64,000 nt of DNA, taken from contig NZ_JADWOX010000022.1 in the NCBI RefSeq assembly GCF_016135805.1, positions 33,583-97,582 on the forward strand, read 5' to 3'. Source of the stretch: Caulobacter hibisci. Lineage in GTDB: Bacteria; Pseudomonadota; Alphaproteobacteria; Caulobacterales; Caulobacteraceae. The notes beneath the pieces are model-generated. The model was given only the letters and a program-made list of their open reading frames with translations, had not been told where the DNA came from and ran no database searches. Every line of letters starts with the position of its first letter. Position 1 is the first letter of the stretch. Shown piece after piece: positions 43,019-51,412 of this stretch. The position numbers and the translations under genes are program-made.

Positions 43019-43849
43019 GTGGCCAAGCATCTGGAAGTCGTGACCGAGCGCGCCGCGCCGCCCGTCTGGGCCGCCCTGCGCAATCAGGCCGAACACGCCG
43101 CCAAGGCCGAGCCGGCCCTGGCCTCGCTGCTCAACGCCGTGATCCTCAGCCACGACAACCTGGCTGACGCCCTGACCTTCCAGCTGGCCCGCAAGCTCGG
43201 CGACCAGGAGATGCGGGCCATGACCGCCCGTGAATTCGCCGCCGAGGCCTTCGAAAGCGACCCGGCCCTGGTCGCCGCCGCCGAGGCCGACCTGCGCGCG
43301 GTATTCGAGCGTGATCCGGCCACCAAGGGCTATGTTCAGCCCTTCCTGTTCTTCAAGGGTTTCCTGGCCCTGCAGACCCACCGCGTCTCGCACTGGCTGT
43401 GGAATGGCGGTCGCGAGACCCTGGCCTTCTATCTGCAGAGCCGGGCGAGCGAGGTCTTCCAGGTCGACATCCACCCGGCCTCGCGCGTCGGGGCGGGCGT
43501 GTTCATCGACCACGGCACCGGCATCGTCATCGGCGAGACGGCGGTGGTCGGCGACGACGTCTCGATGCTGCACGGCGTGACCCTGGGCGGCACCGGCGCC
43601 GAGCGCGGCGACCGCCACCCGAAGATCGGCAAGGGCGTGCTGCTGGGCGCGGGCGCAAAGGTGCTGGGCAACATCACCGTCGGCGAATACGCCAAGGTGG
43701 CCTCGGGCTCGGTGGTGCTCAAGCCCATCCCGCCGCACTGCACCGCCGCCGGCGTGCCTGCCCGCCTGGTCAACTGCCCCACCTGCGAAGAACCGGCCCG
43801 GACCATGGACCACACCCTGGCCGACGTGGTGTACGACTACGTGATCTAG
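43019..43849 (+). CDS. cysE: Serine O-acetyltransferase CysE
   Basis: Transfers acetyl from acetyl-CoA to serine, the first step of cysteine synthesis. The 276-aa protein has the N-terminal helical domain (VWAALRNQAEHAAKAEPALA) and a left-handed beta-helix of hexapeptide repeats (VFQVDIHPASRVGAGVFIDH, GTGIVIGETAVVGDDVSMLH, GVTLGGTG). The catalytic His is in DHGTG and the Asp in VDIHP. GGGAGAG lies before the GTG start. Related to DUF3126, found ~1.2 kb downstream on the same strand. Confidence 0.95.
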   Translation: MAKHLEVVTERAAPPVWAALRNQAEHAAKAEPALASLLNAVILSHDNLADALTFQLARKLGDQEMRAMTAREFAAEAFESDPALVAAAEADLRAVFERDPATKGYVQPFLFFKGFLALQTHRVSHWLWNGGRETLAFYLQSRASEVFQVDIHPASRVGAGVFIDHGTGIVIGETAVVGDDVSMLHGVTLGGTGAERGDRHPKIGKGVLLGAGAKVLGNITVGEYAKVASGSVVLKPIPPHCTAAGVPARLVNCPTCEEPARTMDHTLADVVYDYVI

Positions 43850-43855
43850 GGGCGT

Positions 43856-43996
43856 CTACCGGCACGCCACCAGCTGCGCCGTCTCAAGCTTTGGCGCCGG
43901 TTTGGCCGTCATCCCGTAGAGCGCCAGCGCCCACAGGGCCGCCACCGCCGCCCACTGCGCCGCGCCGATCGGCGACCGTTTGCCGTGCTTTTCCAT
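43856..43996 (-). CDS. 46-aa single-pass membrane miniprotein
   Basis: Too short for routine prediction but with strong GC3 codon bias. Product: a short positively charged N-terminus (MEKHGKRSPIG), one transmembrane helix (AAQWAAVAALWALALYGM) and a tail TAKPAPKLETAQLVACR. It lies antisense-free between the converging cysE and the LysR gene, and ends 7 nt past the cysE stop. The ribosome binding site is weak (GGAGC abuts the ATG). No family recognised. Confidence 0.5.
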   Translation of the reverse strand: MEKHGKRSPIGAAQWAAVAALWALALYGMTAKPAPKLETAQLVACR

Positions 43997-44067
43997 GCTC
44001 CGCTTATCCGGCGGTTGCCTGGGCGCGGCTAACGACTTATCGGTCGAGGTCTGTGAGGTTTGATCAC

Positions 44068-44979
44068 ATGGCTCGACGTCCGCTGCCGCCGCTGAACGCC
44101 CTGCGCGCCTTCGAGGCCTTCGGCCGGCGCGGGCGCATGACCCTGGCCGCCGACGAGCTGTGCGTCACCCACGGCGCGGTCAGCCGCCAGATCCGCCAGC
44201 TTGAGGATCACCTGGGCGTGCCCCTGACCGAGGGGCCACGCAACCGCCTGGTCATGACCGAGGCGGGGCTCAAGCTGGCCGAGGGCCTGACGCGGGCCTT
44301 CGACATCCTCGACGAGGCCGTGCCGCGCCCGCCTGAGGACGAGCCCCGGCCGACCGTGGTCTCGTGCCTGCCGACCTTCGCCATGAAGTGGCTGATCCCG
44401 CGCCTGCCCGACTTTCTCGAACGGTTCCCCGACACCCCGGTGCGGGTGGCCGAGTCCAACGGGCCGTTCGACTTCCGCGCCGACGGCGTCGATCTGGCCA
44501 TCCGGATGCGCGATCCCGGCGCGCCGGCGTCGGCGGACGCCGAGGCGACGCCGTTCCTGGAGACCTTCGTCGGGCCCGTCGTGGCGCCGGAACTGGCCGC
44601 GCGCGTGCGGACGGCGGCGGACCTGGCGGCGCTGCCGCGCCTGCACACCCGCACCTACCTGCACAGCTGGGACCAGTGGGCGAAGGCCGCGGGACTAGAC
44701 CTGCCGGCGCCGGGCCTAGTGCGGGAGTTCGACCACTACTTCTACATGATCGAGGCCGCCGCCGCCGGCCTGGGCGCGGCGGTGGTGCCCTACGCCTTCG
44801 CCGAGCGGGACCTGGCGGCGGGACGCCTGACAGCGCCGTTGGGCATGGCGGCCGAACCGACGCTGCTGTGCGCCCTGACGCCCAAGACCGGCGCCTCGCG
44901 CGGGGCCCGGCGCTTCCGCGACTGGCTGGTGGAGCAGGGCCGGGCGACCGCGCCGCCGCCGTTTTCTCAACAGACCTGA
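44068..44979 (+). CDS. LysR-family regulator, GcvA-like
   Basis: A 303-aa LysR protein: an N-terminal winged HTH (PLPPLNALRAFEAFGRRGRM, TLAADELCVTHGAVSRQIRQ, LEDHLGVPL) and a periplasmic-binding-like effector domain. The 'PPLNALRAFEA' start and long effector domain match the GcvA/AmpR branch. GAGG lies 9 nt before the ATG. No adjacent target is apparent; it is probably autoregulated. Confidence 0.9.
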   Translation: MARRPLPPLNALRAFEAFGRRGRMTLAADELCVTHGAVSRQIRQLEDHLGVPLTEGPRNRLVMTEAGLKLAEGLTRAFDILDEAVPRPPEDEPRPTVVSCLPTFAMKWLIPRLPDFLERFPDTPVRVAESNGPFDFRADGVDLAIRMRDPGAPASADAEATPFLETFVGPVVAPELAARVRTAADLAALPRLHTRTYLHSWDQWAKAAGLDLPAPGLVREFDHYFYMIEAAAAGLGAAVVPYAFAERDLAAGRLTAPLGMAAEPTLLCALTPKTGASRGARRFRDWLVEQGRATAPPPFSQQT

Positions 44980-45085
44980 GCCGGCCGCTGCGCAAAAGGC
45001 CTTACACTTTGCGCCCGAGACCTCTAGTTTCCCGCCATTCCGCCCCACGGGGGCGAGAGCCCCATAACAAGATCAGGAGCCCCCC

Positions 45086-45292
45086 GTGGACGCCGCCGCC
45101 ATCGCCAAGCTTGAAGCCCACCTGAAGCGCACCTTCGGCAACCCGCACATCGTCGTGAAGGCCCGTCCTAAGCAGAAGGACTCGGCCGAGGTCGAGGTGA
45201 AGGGCGAATTCATCGGCGTCCTGTTCCAGGACGAGGACGAGGACGGCTCGTACATGTTCGAGATGGCCATCCTGGCCGAAGATCTCGAATAG
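45086..45292 (+). CDS. DUF3126 family protein
   Basis: A 68-aa small soluble protein typical of alphaproteobacteria: an N-terminal helix (AAIAKLEAHLKRTFGNP), a beta hairpin (IVVKARPKQKDSAEVEVKGE) and a acidic C-terminal strand (FQDEDEDGSYMFEMAILAED). Function unknown; conserved near cysE in related genomes, as here. AGGAGC precedes the GTG start. Followed by a strong terminator. Confidence 0.9.
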   Translation: MDAAAIAKLEAHLKRTFGNPHIVVKARPKQKDSAEVEVKGEFIGVLFQDEDEDGSYMFEMAILAEDLE

Positions 45293-45321
45293 GCTATTCG
45301 CGCCCGACCGGGCCCGCAAAG

Positions 45322-45359
45322 CGGCCGCTCCGATATCGTCGGGGCGGCCGTTTTCGTTT
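45322..45359 (+). terminator. Rho-independent terminator after DUF3126
   Basis: Arms CGGCCGCTCCGA and TCGGGGCGGCCG (one G-T wobble) with a 5-nt loop, then TTTTCGTTT. Confidence 0.85.
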
Positions 45360-45375
45360 GGGGGCTACCCTAACC

Positions 45376-45475
45376 CCGTAAAATCCCCGCGAAAGCGGGG
45401 ACCCAGGCTTTTTCTGAAAGGCTGGGCGCTCGACGATAAAACACCTGGGCCCCCGCTTTCGCGGGGGTTTTACGG
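45376..45475. repeat. Large inverted repeat, CCCCGCGAAAGCGGGG family
   Basis: Two 32-bp arms (45376-45407 and 45444-45475) match at 30 of 32 positions; each arm also holds its own hairpin CCCCGCGAAAGCGGGG. It lies directly before the stop of the converging MFS gene. A relative with 24-bp arms is at 49126-49217. Confidence 0.88.
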
Positions 45476-45486
45476 AGTAGGGAAGG

Positions 45487-46749
45487 TCAAACCGCCGCCA
45501 TCGCCTTGACCTCGCGGCGGATCAGCAGCGACGCCCCCGCCGCGATCAGGCCCGCGACGCCGGCCAGGACGAAGGCTTGCACGTACTGGCCCTGGGCCGC
45601 GCGGATCAGGCCCGCGCCGACGGCCGCCGTGGCCGCGCCGAGCTGGTGACCGGCGGCGATCCAGCCGAACACGATCGGGCCGTCGCGGTCGCCGAAGGCC
45701 TGGGTGGCCAGGCGCGCGGTCGGCGGCACGGTGGCGATCCAGTCGAGGCCGTAGAACACCGCGAACACCGACAGGCTGACGATCGAGAAGTCCGAATAGG
45801 GCAGGTAGATCAGCGAGAGGCCGCGCAGGGCGTAGTAGACGAACAAGAGCTTGCGCGGGTCGTAGCGGTCGGTCAGCCAGCCCGAGGCGGTGGTGCCGAA
45901 GAGGTCGAAGAAGCCCATCAGCGCCAGCAGGCCCGCGGCGCGGACCTCGGGCATGCCGCGGTCGCCGCAGAAGGCGATCATGTGCACGCCGATCAGGCCG
46001 TTGGTGGTCAGGCCGCAGATGAAGAAGCCCAGGAACAGCAACCAGAAGGTGCGGGTCTTGCCAGCCCGCGCCAGGGCCCCGAAGGCGCCGGCCAGGGCGT
46101 TCGAGGCCGAGCCGCGCGGCGGCTCCACCCAGTCGTCGCCGGCGCCGAACGGCTTGTGGCCGATGTCGGCGGGGCGTTCGGGGATCAGCAGCCAGGCGAT
46201 CGGGGCCATGATCGCGGCGACGGCGGCGACGGTCAGCACCACCGGGCGCCAGCCGCCGTGCTCGGCGATGAAGGCCATGGCCGGCAGGAAGATCAGCGAG
46301 CCGGTGGCCGTGGCGGCGGTCAACAGGCCCAGCATCAGGCCGCGCCGTTCGACGAACCAGCGATTGACGATGGTCGCGCCGAGCACCATCGCGACGGCCC
46401 CGCTGCCGAAGCCGGCCAGCACGCCCCAGGTGGCGACGTAGTGCCAGCTCTCCGTCATGAAGGCCGAAAGCCCGGTGGAGACGGCCATCAGCACCAGCGA
46501 CAGGGCCACGGTGCGGCGCACGCCGAACGACTGCATCAGGGCGGCGGCGAAGGGGCCCGTGAGGCCGTAGAGGAAGATGCCGATGGCGGCGGCCAGCGAG
46601 ATCGTGCCCCGATCCCAGCCGAAGCTCTTTTCCAGCGGCAGGATCAGCACGCCCGGCGCGGCGCGCAGGCCGGCGGCGGCCAGCAGGGCCAGGAAGGTCA
46701 CACCGGCCACGACGAAGGCGTAGTTGCGGCCGAAGGGGCGGCGGATCAT
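45487..46749 (-). CDS. MFS transporter, TetR-linked
   Basis: A 420-aa major facilitator with 12 hydrophobic segments. The N-terminal half has RAAPGVLILPLEKSFGWDRG (after helix 1) and SFGVRRTVALSL; the central loop is GAGDDWVEPPRG. It is of the MCT/oxalate-formate-like group. A divergent TetR gene and a palindromic promoter region next to it suggest drug- or metabolite-induced efflux or uptake. Substrate unknown. Confidence 0.9.
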   Translation of the reverse strand: MIRRPFGRNYAFVVAGVTFLALLAAAGLRAAPGVLILPLEKSFGWDRGTISLAAAIGIFLYGLTGPFAAALMQSFGVRRTVALSLVLMAVSTGLSAFMTESWHYVATWGVLAGFGSGAVAMVLGATIVNRWFVERRGLMLGLLTAATATGSLIFLPAMAFIAEHGGWRPVVLTVAAVAAIMAPIAWLLIPERPADIGHKPFGAGDDWVEPPRGSASNALAGAFGALARAGKTRTFWLLFLGFFICGLTTNGLIGVHMIAFCGDRGMPEVRAAGLLALMGFFDLFGTTASGWLTDRYDPRKLLFVYYALRGLSLIYLPYSDFSIVSLSVFAVFYGLDWIATVPPTARLATQAFGDRDGPIVFGWIAAGHQLGAATAAVGAGLIRAAQGQYVQAFVLAGVAGLIAAGASLLIRREVKAMAAV

Positions 46750-46764
46750 GTCCTGACTCCGGAT

Positions 46765-46814
46765 GTAACCGATCGGTACGGGTCTTGATGGTCTTGTACG
46801 TACCGGTTAGTAAC
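46765..46814. promoter_or_regulatory. Palindromic operators in the MFS/TetR divergent promoter
   Basis: ACCGATCGGT (46768-46777) is a perfect palindrome. A second site at 46799-46809 reads CGTACCGGTTA and forms inverted pairs with the first (TAACCG/CGGTTA and CGGTACG/CGTACCG). It lies within the 88-bp gap and is the natural target of the TetR protein. Confidence 0.65.
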
Positions 46815-46837
46815 ATCGTCAAGAGGCCTTGTACCCG

Positions 46838-47449
46838 ATGACGAAAACCGACGCCGACGCGCCCCTTCACCTCCAGCCCTACGCGCCGGCGGCGCGAGCG
46901 GCCGAGAAGATCTTCGAGACGGCCCGCGACCTGTTCTACCGCGAGGGCATCCGCGCCGTCGGGGTGGACGAGATCGTCAGCAAGGCCGGGGTGACCAAGC
47001 CCAGCCTCTATCGCAGCTTCAAGTCCAAGGACGACCTGGTCGCCGCGGTGCTGCGCGAGGTGGAGGAGGGGTTCTGGGATCGGTTCCGCTCGGCCGAAGA
47101 CGCCTTTCCGGGCGACCCCAAGGCCCAGATGGTCGCCTATTTCGAGGGGCTGGCCGCGCGGTCGGTCGGCGACGACTATCGCGGCTGCGCGCTCAGCAAC
47201 GCGGCGGTGGAATATCCCGATCGCCAGCATGTGGGCCGCATGGTCTCGCAAGCTCACAAGGAAGACCTGCGCCAGCGGCTGCGGGCCAAGGCCGCCGAGA
47301 TGGGCGCGAGCGATCCGGCCTCCTTGGGCGACGCCTTCCTGCTGCTGATCGAAGGGGTCTTCACCTCCAGCCAGATGTTCGACGGCGACGACAAGCCGGC
47401 CAAGGCCTGCGTCGGCGCGGCCAGGGCCCTGATCGCGGCCTACTGCTGA
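46838..47449 (+). CDS. TetR-family transcriptional repressor
   Basis: A 203-aa TetR protein: an N-terminal HTH (IFETARDLFYREGIRAVGVD, EIVSKAGVTKPSLYRSFKSK, DDLVAAVLRE) and a C-terminal ligand domain with conserved Cys in DDYRGCALSNAAVEYPD. The motif CALSNAAVE is typical of the AcrR-type group. It is divergent from the MFS gene and likely represses it. The start is the ATG three codons after a TTG. Its stop overlaps the converging gene by 10 bp. Confidence 0.9.
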   Translation: MTKTDADAPLHLQPYAPAARAAEKIFETARDLFYREGIRAVGVDEIVSKAGVTKPSLYRSFKSKDDLVAAVLREVEEGFWDRFRSAEDAFPGDPKAQMVAYFEGLAARSVGDDYRGCALSNAAVEYPDRQHVGRMVSQAHKEDLRQRLRAKAAEMGASDPASLGDAFLLLIEGVFTSSQMFDGDDKPAKACVGAARALIAAYC

Positions 47450-48300
47450 GGCGGCTTGGCCTTGGCGCAGGCCTCGGCGGCTTTCAGGATCGGAATGACG
47501 AGGTCGCCGATCCGCCAGCTGTCGGTTTCGATCGTGGTGAGGCCTTTGTCGCCGCGAACGCTGAGGGTGTAGGTCCAGAAGTTCGAGTGCGGCGCGGGCG
47601 CCTTGCCGACCAAGTCGTCGCCGACGCCGGTCATGTCGAAGCGTAGGTCGATGCTGGACGTGTCCAGATTTGCGAAGGCCTCGGCCATGGCCGGGCAGTC
47701 GCGGGAATCCACCCGGTCGAGGCGGGCCGCGGCCTTCAGCGCGGCGTCGGGCGAGGGCGAGGCCGCGAACATCCGCGCGCGATCGACGCGCCACCAGTTC
47801 GCGCCCGGCTCGACCCCCTCGGCGCGCAGGTGGCGGGCGAGGGCTGGGGCGTCGAAATTGGCCTGCATCCACCGCGACAGGATGTTGGGACCGCCCAGTC
47901 CGCCGACGTCGTCGGGAATCTGCACGCGTCGCAGGACGACGTGGCACGTCGCCTGGTCGAAGCCGTAGGGCGACTTGGGCCGGCAGTAGACCTGGGCGTC
48001 GCCGGTGGTGAAGCGGCCGAGGTCCCAATGGGCCTTGAAGCGCAGCGGGGTCGCGCCGAACGCCTGCTCGCCGGGCGGCGGCGGTTCGGGCGCGGCCAGC
48101 AGGGCGTCCATCACCGGCCCCTTGCGCGCTTCGATCCAGTGCCGCCACAGCTCGTACGGGCCGCTCATGTCGTAGCCGTCGATGGGCTGCTTCAGTTCCG
48201 GCGGGGTCAGCATCGGCGGTGGCGGCACGCCGCGCGCCGAGGCCGGAGCGGAGGCGAGGGCCGCTAGGAGGCCGGTTGCGAGCGCGGGGAAGAGCTTCAT
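47440..48300 (-). CDS. Secreted hypothetical protein, 286 aa
   Basis: No family recognised. Signal peptide at 1-22 (KLFPALATGLLAALASAPAS, cleavage after ARG or SARG), then a mature domain with PPPPMLTPPELKQPIDGYDM and later RCRP-type Cys residues (VYCRPKSPYGFDQATC, SRDCPAMAEAF) that could form disulfides. No enzymatic motif seen. The start is the second ATG, because GGAAAG lies 6 nt upstream of it. It converges on tetR with a 10-bp overlap. Confidence 0.8.
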   Translation of the reverse strand: MKLFPALATGLLAALASAPASARGVPPPPMLTPPELKQPIDGYDMSGPYELWRHWIEARKGPVMDALLAAPEPPPPGEQAFGATPLRFKAHWDLGRFTTGDAQVYCRPKSPYGFDQATCHVVLRRVQIPDDVGGLGGPNILSRWMQANFDAPALARHLRAEGVEPGANWWRVDRARMFAASPSPDAALKAAARLDRVDSRDCPAMAEAFANLDTSSIDLRFDMTGVGDDLVGKAPAPHSNFWTYTLSVRGDKGLTTIETDSWRIGDLVIPILKAAEACAKAKPPQQ

Positions 48301-48406
48301 CGACATCTTTCCGGGTGACGGGCGGGCGCTGCAATCCTAGATCGCTATGAGGGCGGCGGTCACCTCTGCAAAGCTTCCGCTTTCGTCCCGACCCTTCGGA
48401 ATCGCC

Positions 48407-49090
48407 ATGGCCGCTCACCCCCTCGACCGTCCCGTCTGGTCCAGCCTCACCGGCCGGCAGGCGCATCTGGCGATCGCTAGCGGCGGGGCCCTGCGGATGG
48501 ATCCGAACTTCGGCTTGTTCGCCGCCGTGGCCGAGGAGACGGCGGAGAGCCTGGCGGACCTAGCCGCGCTGGTGCGCGCGCATGGGCCGTCCGGCTTCGT
48601 GGAGCTGGTCGAACCGCCGCCCATTCCCGGAACGACCGTGCTCTCCAGCGCCCTCTGCTGGCAGATGGCGGCCAAGGCGATCACGCCGCTCAAGCCCGTC
48701 GATTTCGAGATCATCGCCCTGTCCGACGCCGACGCGCCCGAGATGCTGGCCCTGGCCACCTTGACCAAGCCGGGGCCGTTCTTCTCGCGCACCCATCAGC
48801 TGGGCGCGTTCGTCGGCGTGAAGGTCGGCGGCGAACTAGCGGCCATGGCCGGCGAGCGGCTGCGGCCCGACGGCTTCACCGAGGTCAGCGGCGTCTGCAC
48901 GCGTCCGGACTTCCGGGGCAGGGGCTATGCGGCCGGGCTGATGGCGCATGTGGCGAGCAAGATCCTGGCGCGCGGCGAGACGCCGTTCCTGCACAGCTAC
49001 GCCGACAACGCCGGCGCCAACGCGCTCTACCAGGCCCTGGGGTTCGAGCGCCGCGCGGACCTGTGGTTCACGGTACTGTCGGCGGATTAG
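48407..49090 (+). CDS. GNAT N-acetyltransferase
   Basis: A 227-aa protein with a C-terminal GNAT domain: acetyl-CoA motif VSGVCTRPDFRGRGYAAGLM (Q/RxxGxG type) and the strand-helix FLHSYADNAGANALYQALGF. The N-terminal ~100 residues (WSSLTGRQAHLAIASGGALR on) resemble FR47-like acetyltransferases. Substrate unknown. The start is the ATG at MAAHPLDRPV. Confidence 0.88.
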   Translation: MAAHPLDRPVWSSLTGRQAHLAIASGGALRMDPNFGLFAAVAEETAESLADLAALVRAHGPSGFVELVEPPPIPGTTVLSSALCWQMAAKAITPLKPVDFEIIALSDADAPEMLALATLTKPGPFFSRTHQLGAFVGVKVGGELAAMAGERLRPDGFTEVSGVCTRPDFRGRGYAAGLMAHVASKILARGETPFLHSYADNAGANALYQALGFERRADLWFTVLSAD

Positions 49091-49125
49091 CTCTCATCTA
49101 CCTGCCTCCCCACAAATCCGCCCGT

Positions 49126-49217
49126 CCCCGCGAAGGCGGGGATCCAAGCGGACTTTCAGGATGGGGCGCGGCCGTGGAGGATCTGCGAACTCGGCTTGGA
49201 TCCCCGCCTTCGCGGGG
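49126..49217. repeat. Inverted repeat with GCGAAGGCGGGGATCC arms
   Basis: Perfect 24-bp arms (49126-49149 and 49194-49217), each carrying the hairpin CCCCGCGAAGGCGGGG followed by ATCCAAGC. Related to the 45376 repeat. It lies between GNAT and the OPT terminator. Confidence 0.88.
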
Positions 49218-49263
49218 ATGCTCGGTGAAAAAATCAAAGCCTGCGAGTACCGGCGCCGGAATG

Positions 49264-49298
49264 AAAAAGACCCCGGAAGCGGCTGCTTCCGGGGTCTT
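49264..49298 (-). terminator. Rho-independent terminator of the OPT transporter gene
   Basis: Perfect 14-bp stem AAGACCCCGGAAGC/GCTTCCGGGGTCTT, loop GGCT, followed on the minus strand by TTTTT. Confidence 0.9.
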
Positions 49299-49319
49299 GG
49301 TCTTCAGCGATGAAGCCGA

Positions 49320-51311
49320 TCAGGCCTCTTCGGTTTTCCGCGCCTGGACGCGGCACCAGGCGTAGAGGCCGATCACCGTGATCGCCGCGACGACCAGGGC
49401 GATGATCATGCCCAGGTGCTCGGGCGGCGGGGTGGCGATGGCCAGGGGCGCGCCCTTGTTGGTCGAGACGATCAGCAGGGCCAGGGCCACGTTGAACAGG
49501 CTCTCGCCGACGATGAAGCCCGAGGCGATCAGCACGCCCAGGCGCTTGGCGACCTCGGCCTTGCGGTCCTTGGCGACCACGCGCTCGAAGATCCAGCCGG
49601 CGACCGCGCCCACCACCACCGGGGCGGTCACCGCGCTCGGAAGGTAGATGGCCAGGCCGACGCCCAGCGGCGGCAGGCTGAAGCGGTCCTTGCTGGCGCG
49701 GCGCAGGACGATGTCGACCACCACCAGGGCAAGGCCGATAAGGGCGCCGACGCCCAGCAGGTCCCATTGCAGGTTATGGCCGATGACGCCCTTGGCCAGG
49801 GTCGAGATCAGGGTCGCCTGCGGCGCGGCCAGGGGCTCGGCGCCTGGCACGACGTGCAGGTTGGGCGCGCCGACGAAGCCGTTGGAGCGGGCCAGCAGGT
49901 CCAGCACGAACGGGATGACCACGGCGCCCGACAGCACGCCGATGACCAGGGCCGTCTGCTGCTTCCACGGGGTGGCGTCGACCAGCTGGCCGGTCTTCAG
50001 GTCCTGCAGGTTGTCGTTGGCAACCACGGCCACGGCCAGGACGGTGGCGGTGACATAGAGGGCGAAGGCGACCAGGGCCTTGGCGGCGTCCGGGCCGATC
50101 AGGCCGCGGCCGATGGCCCCGACGAGCAGCGAGGCGCCCAGAACGGTCAGGATGGCGATGCCCGAGACGGGGCTGTTGGACGAGCCGATCAGGCCGGCCA
50201 TGTAGCCGCAGACGGCGGCGGCCAGCAGGCCGGCGAACACCAGATAGGCCACGGCCATCAGGGTCAGCGGCAGGGCGATGCTCGCGGCAGGGCCGGCCAG
50301 GGCGAAGCTGGCCAGCAGCCAGCCGGCCGGCGCCAGCAGGGCGATCGAGACCAGGCCGACAATGGCCAGCGGGATGTCTTGTTCGACGCGCGGGATGTCG
50401 CCGGCGCCGCTGCGGCGGGCCTTGCCGGCCTCGAAGGCCGAGACCAGGCCGCGCCAGATCGGAACCACCAGCTTGCCCAGGGTCCAGATGGCGGCCGCGC
50501 CGATGACGCCGGCGCCCAGGAAGCGGACCTTGGTCGACCAGACCTTCAGGGCGTGGTCGGCGATGGTCATGCCGGCCTCGGCCGGGAACACGCCGGTCAG
50601 GATCGGCACCAGGACGGCCCAGGCGATGAACAGGCCGGTGAACATGGCCACGCCGACGGTGATGCCCATCAGGTGGCCCGCGCCCATCAGGGCCAGCGAG
50701 CTGGAGGCGCCCATGCCGGTCGCGCCCTTGCCGACCTTGAAATAGGTGGCCACTTCGGCGGCGAAGATCTTGGCCGCGCCAAGCGCCGCGAAGGCGGCCG
50801 AAGCCAGGGTGCCGGCGATGACGGCCCAGAGGCCTGCCTTACCCTCGGCCGCGCCTTCGCGCGAACCGGCCCCGACCTTCAGCACCTCGGCGGCGGCGAC
50901 GCCTTCCGGATAGGGCAGGGGGGAGTTGGTGACAAGCGCCCGGCGCAGGGGGATCGTGTACATCACCCCCAGGATGCCGCCGACGGCGCAGATGCCGAAG
51001 GTGGCCACGAACGGGATGTTCGACCACCAGCCGATCATCAGCAGGCCCGGCAGCACGAAGATCACCGACGACAGGGTGCCGGCCGCCGAGGCGATCGTCT
51101 GGACGATGTTGTTTTCCTGGATGGTCGAGGTCTTGAAGGCCCGCAGCAGGGCCATCGAGATCACCGCGGCGGGGATCGAGGTGGCGAAGGTCAGGCCGAC
51201 CTTCAGGCCCAGATAGACCTGGGCGGCCGTGAAGACGACGGTGATCAGGATCCCCAGGAACACGCCGCGGAGGGTGAACTCCGAACGTGGGGCGGCGGCG
51301 GCATCGGACAT
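49320..51311 (-). CDS. OPT-family oligopeptide/metal-complex transporter
   Basis: A 663-aa inner-membrane protein with about 15-16 hydrophobic segments. N-terminal VFTAAQVYLGLKVGLTFATS and IPLRRALVTNSPLPYPEGVA followed by GSSNSPVSGIAILT are OPT signatures. Bacterial members import peptides or siderophore-like iron complexes. The start is the ATG at MSDAAAAPRS; an ATG four codons upstream is possible. Monocistronic, with a terminator at the end. Confidence 0.92.
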   Translation of the reverse strand: MSDAAAAPRSEFTLRGVFLGILITVVFTAAQVYLGLKVGLTFATSIPAAVISMALLRAFKTSTIQENNIVQTIASAAGTLSSVIFVLPGLLMIGWWSNIPFVATFGICAVGGILGVMYTIPLRRALVTNSPLPYPEGVAAAEVLKVGAGSREGAAEGKAGLWAVIAGTLASAAFAALGAAKIFAAEVATYFKVGKGATGMGASSSLALMGAGHLMGITVGVAMFTGLFIAWAVLVPILTGVFPAEAGMTIADHALKVWSTKVRFLGAGVIGAAAIWTLGKLVVPIWRGLVSAFEAGKARRSGAGDIPRVEQDIPLAIVGLVSIALLAPAGWLLASFALAGPAASIALPLTLMAVAYLVFAGLLAAAVCGYMAGLIGSSNSPVSGIAILTVLGASLLVGAIGRGLIGPDAAKALVAFALYVTATVLAVAVVANDNLQDLKTGQLVDATPWKQQTALVIGVLSGAVVIPFVLDLLARSNGFVGAPNLHVVPGAEPLAAPQATLISTLAKGVIGHNLQWDLLGVGALIGLALVVVDIVLRRASKDRFSLPPLGVGLAIYLPSAVTAPVVVGAVAGWIFERVVAKDRKAEVAKRLGVLIASGFIVGESLFNVALALLIVSTNKGAPLAIATPPPEHLGMIIALVVAAITVIGLYAWCRVQARKTEEA

Positions 51312-51412
51312 GAAGGGTCCCAAAACAGTTAAGGCGGCCGGACCTTGCAGTCCGACCGCCCCATACTCAAGCCCTAGAGGGCATGAAGTGTTATGAAATT
51401 ACAGAATAAGGG

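Noticed and set aside
45470..48466. 998-codon minus-strand frame
   Set aside because: Crosses the MFS gene in another frame and the tetR gene in antisense; no domain present.
49416..51332. 638-codon plus-strand frame over the OPT transporter
   Set aside because: Antisense shadow rich in Gln/Asp/Gly; the minus strand encodes the membrane protein with OPT motifs.
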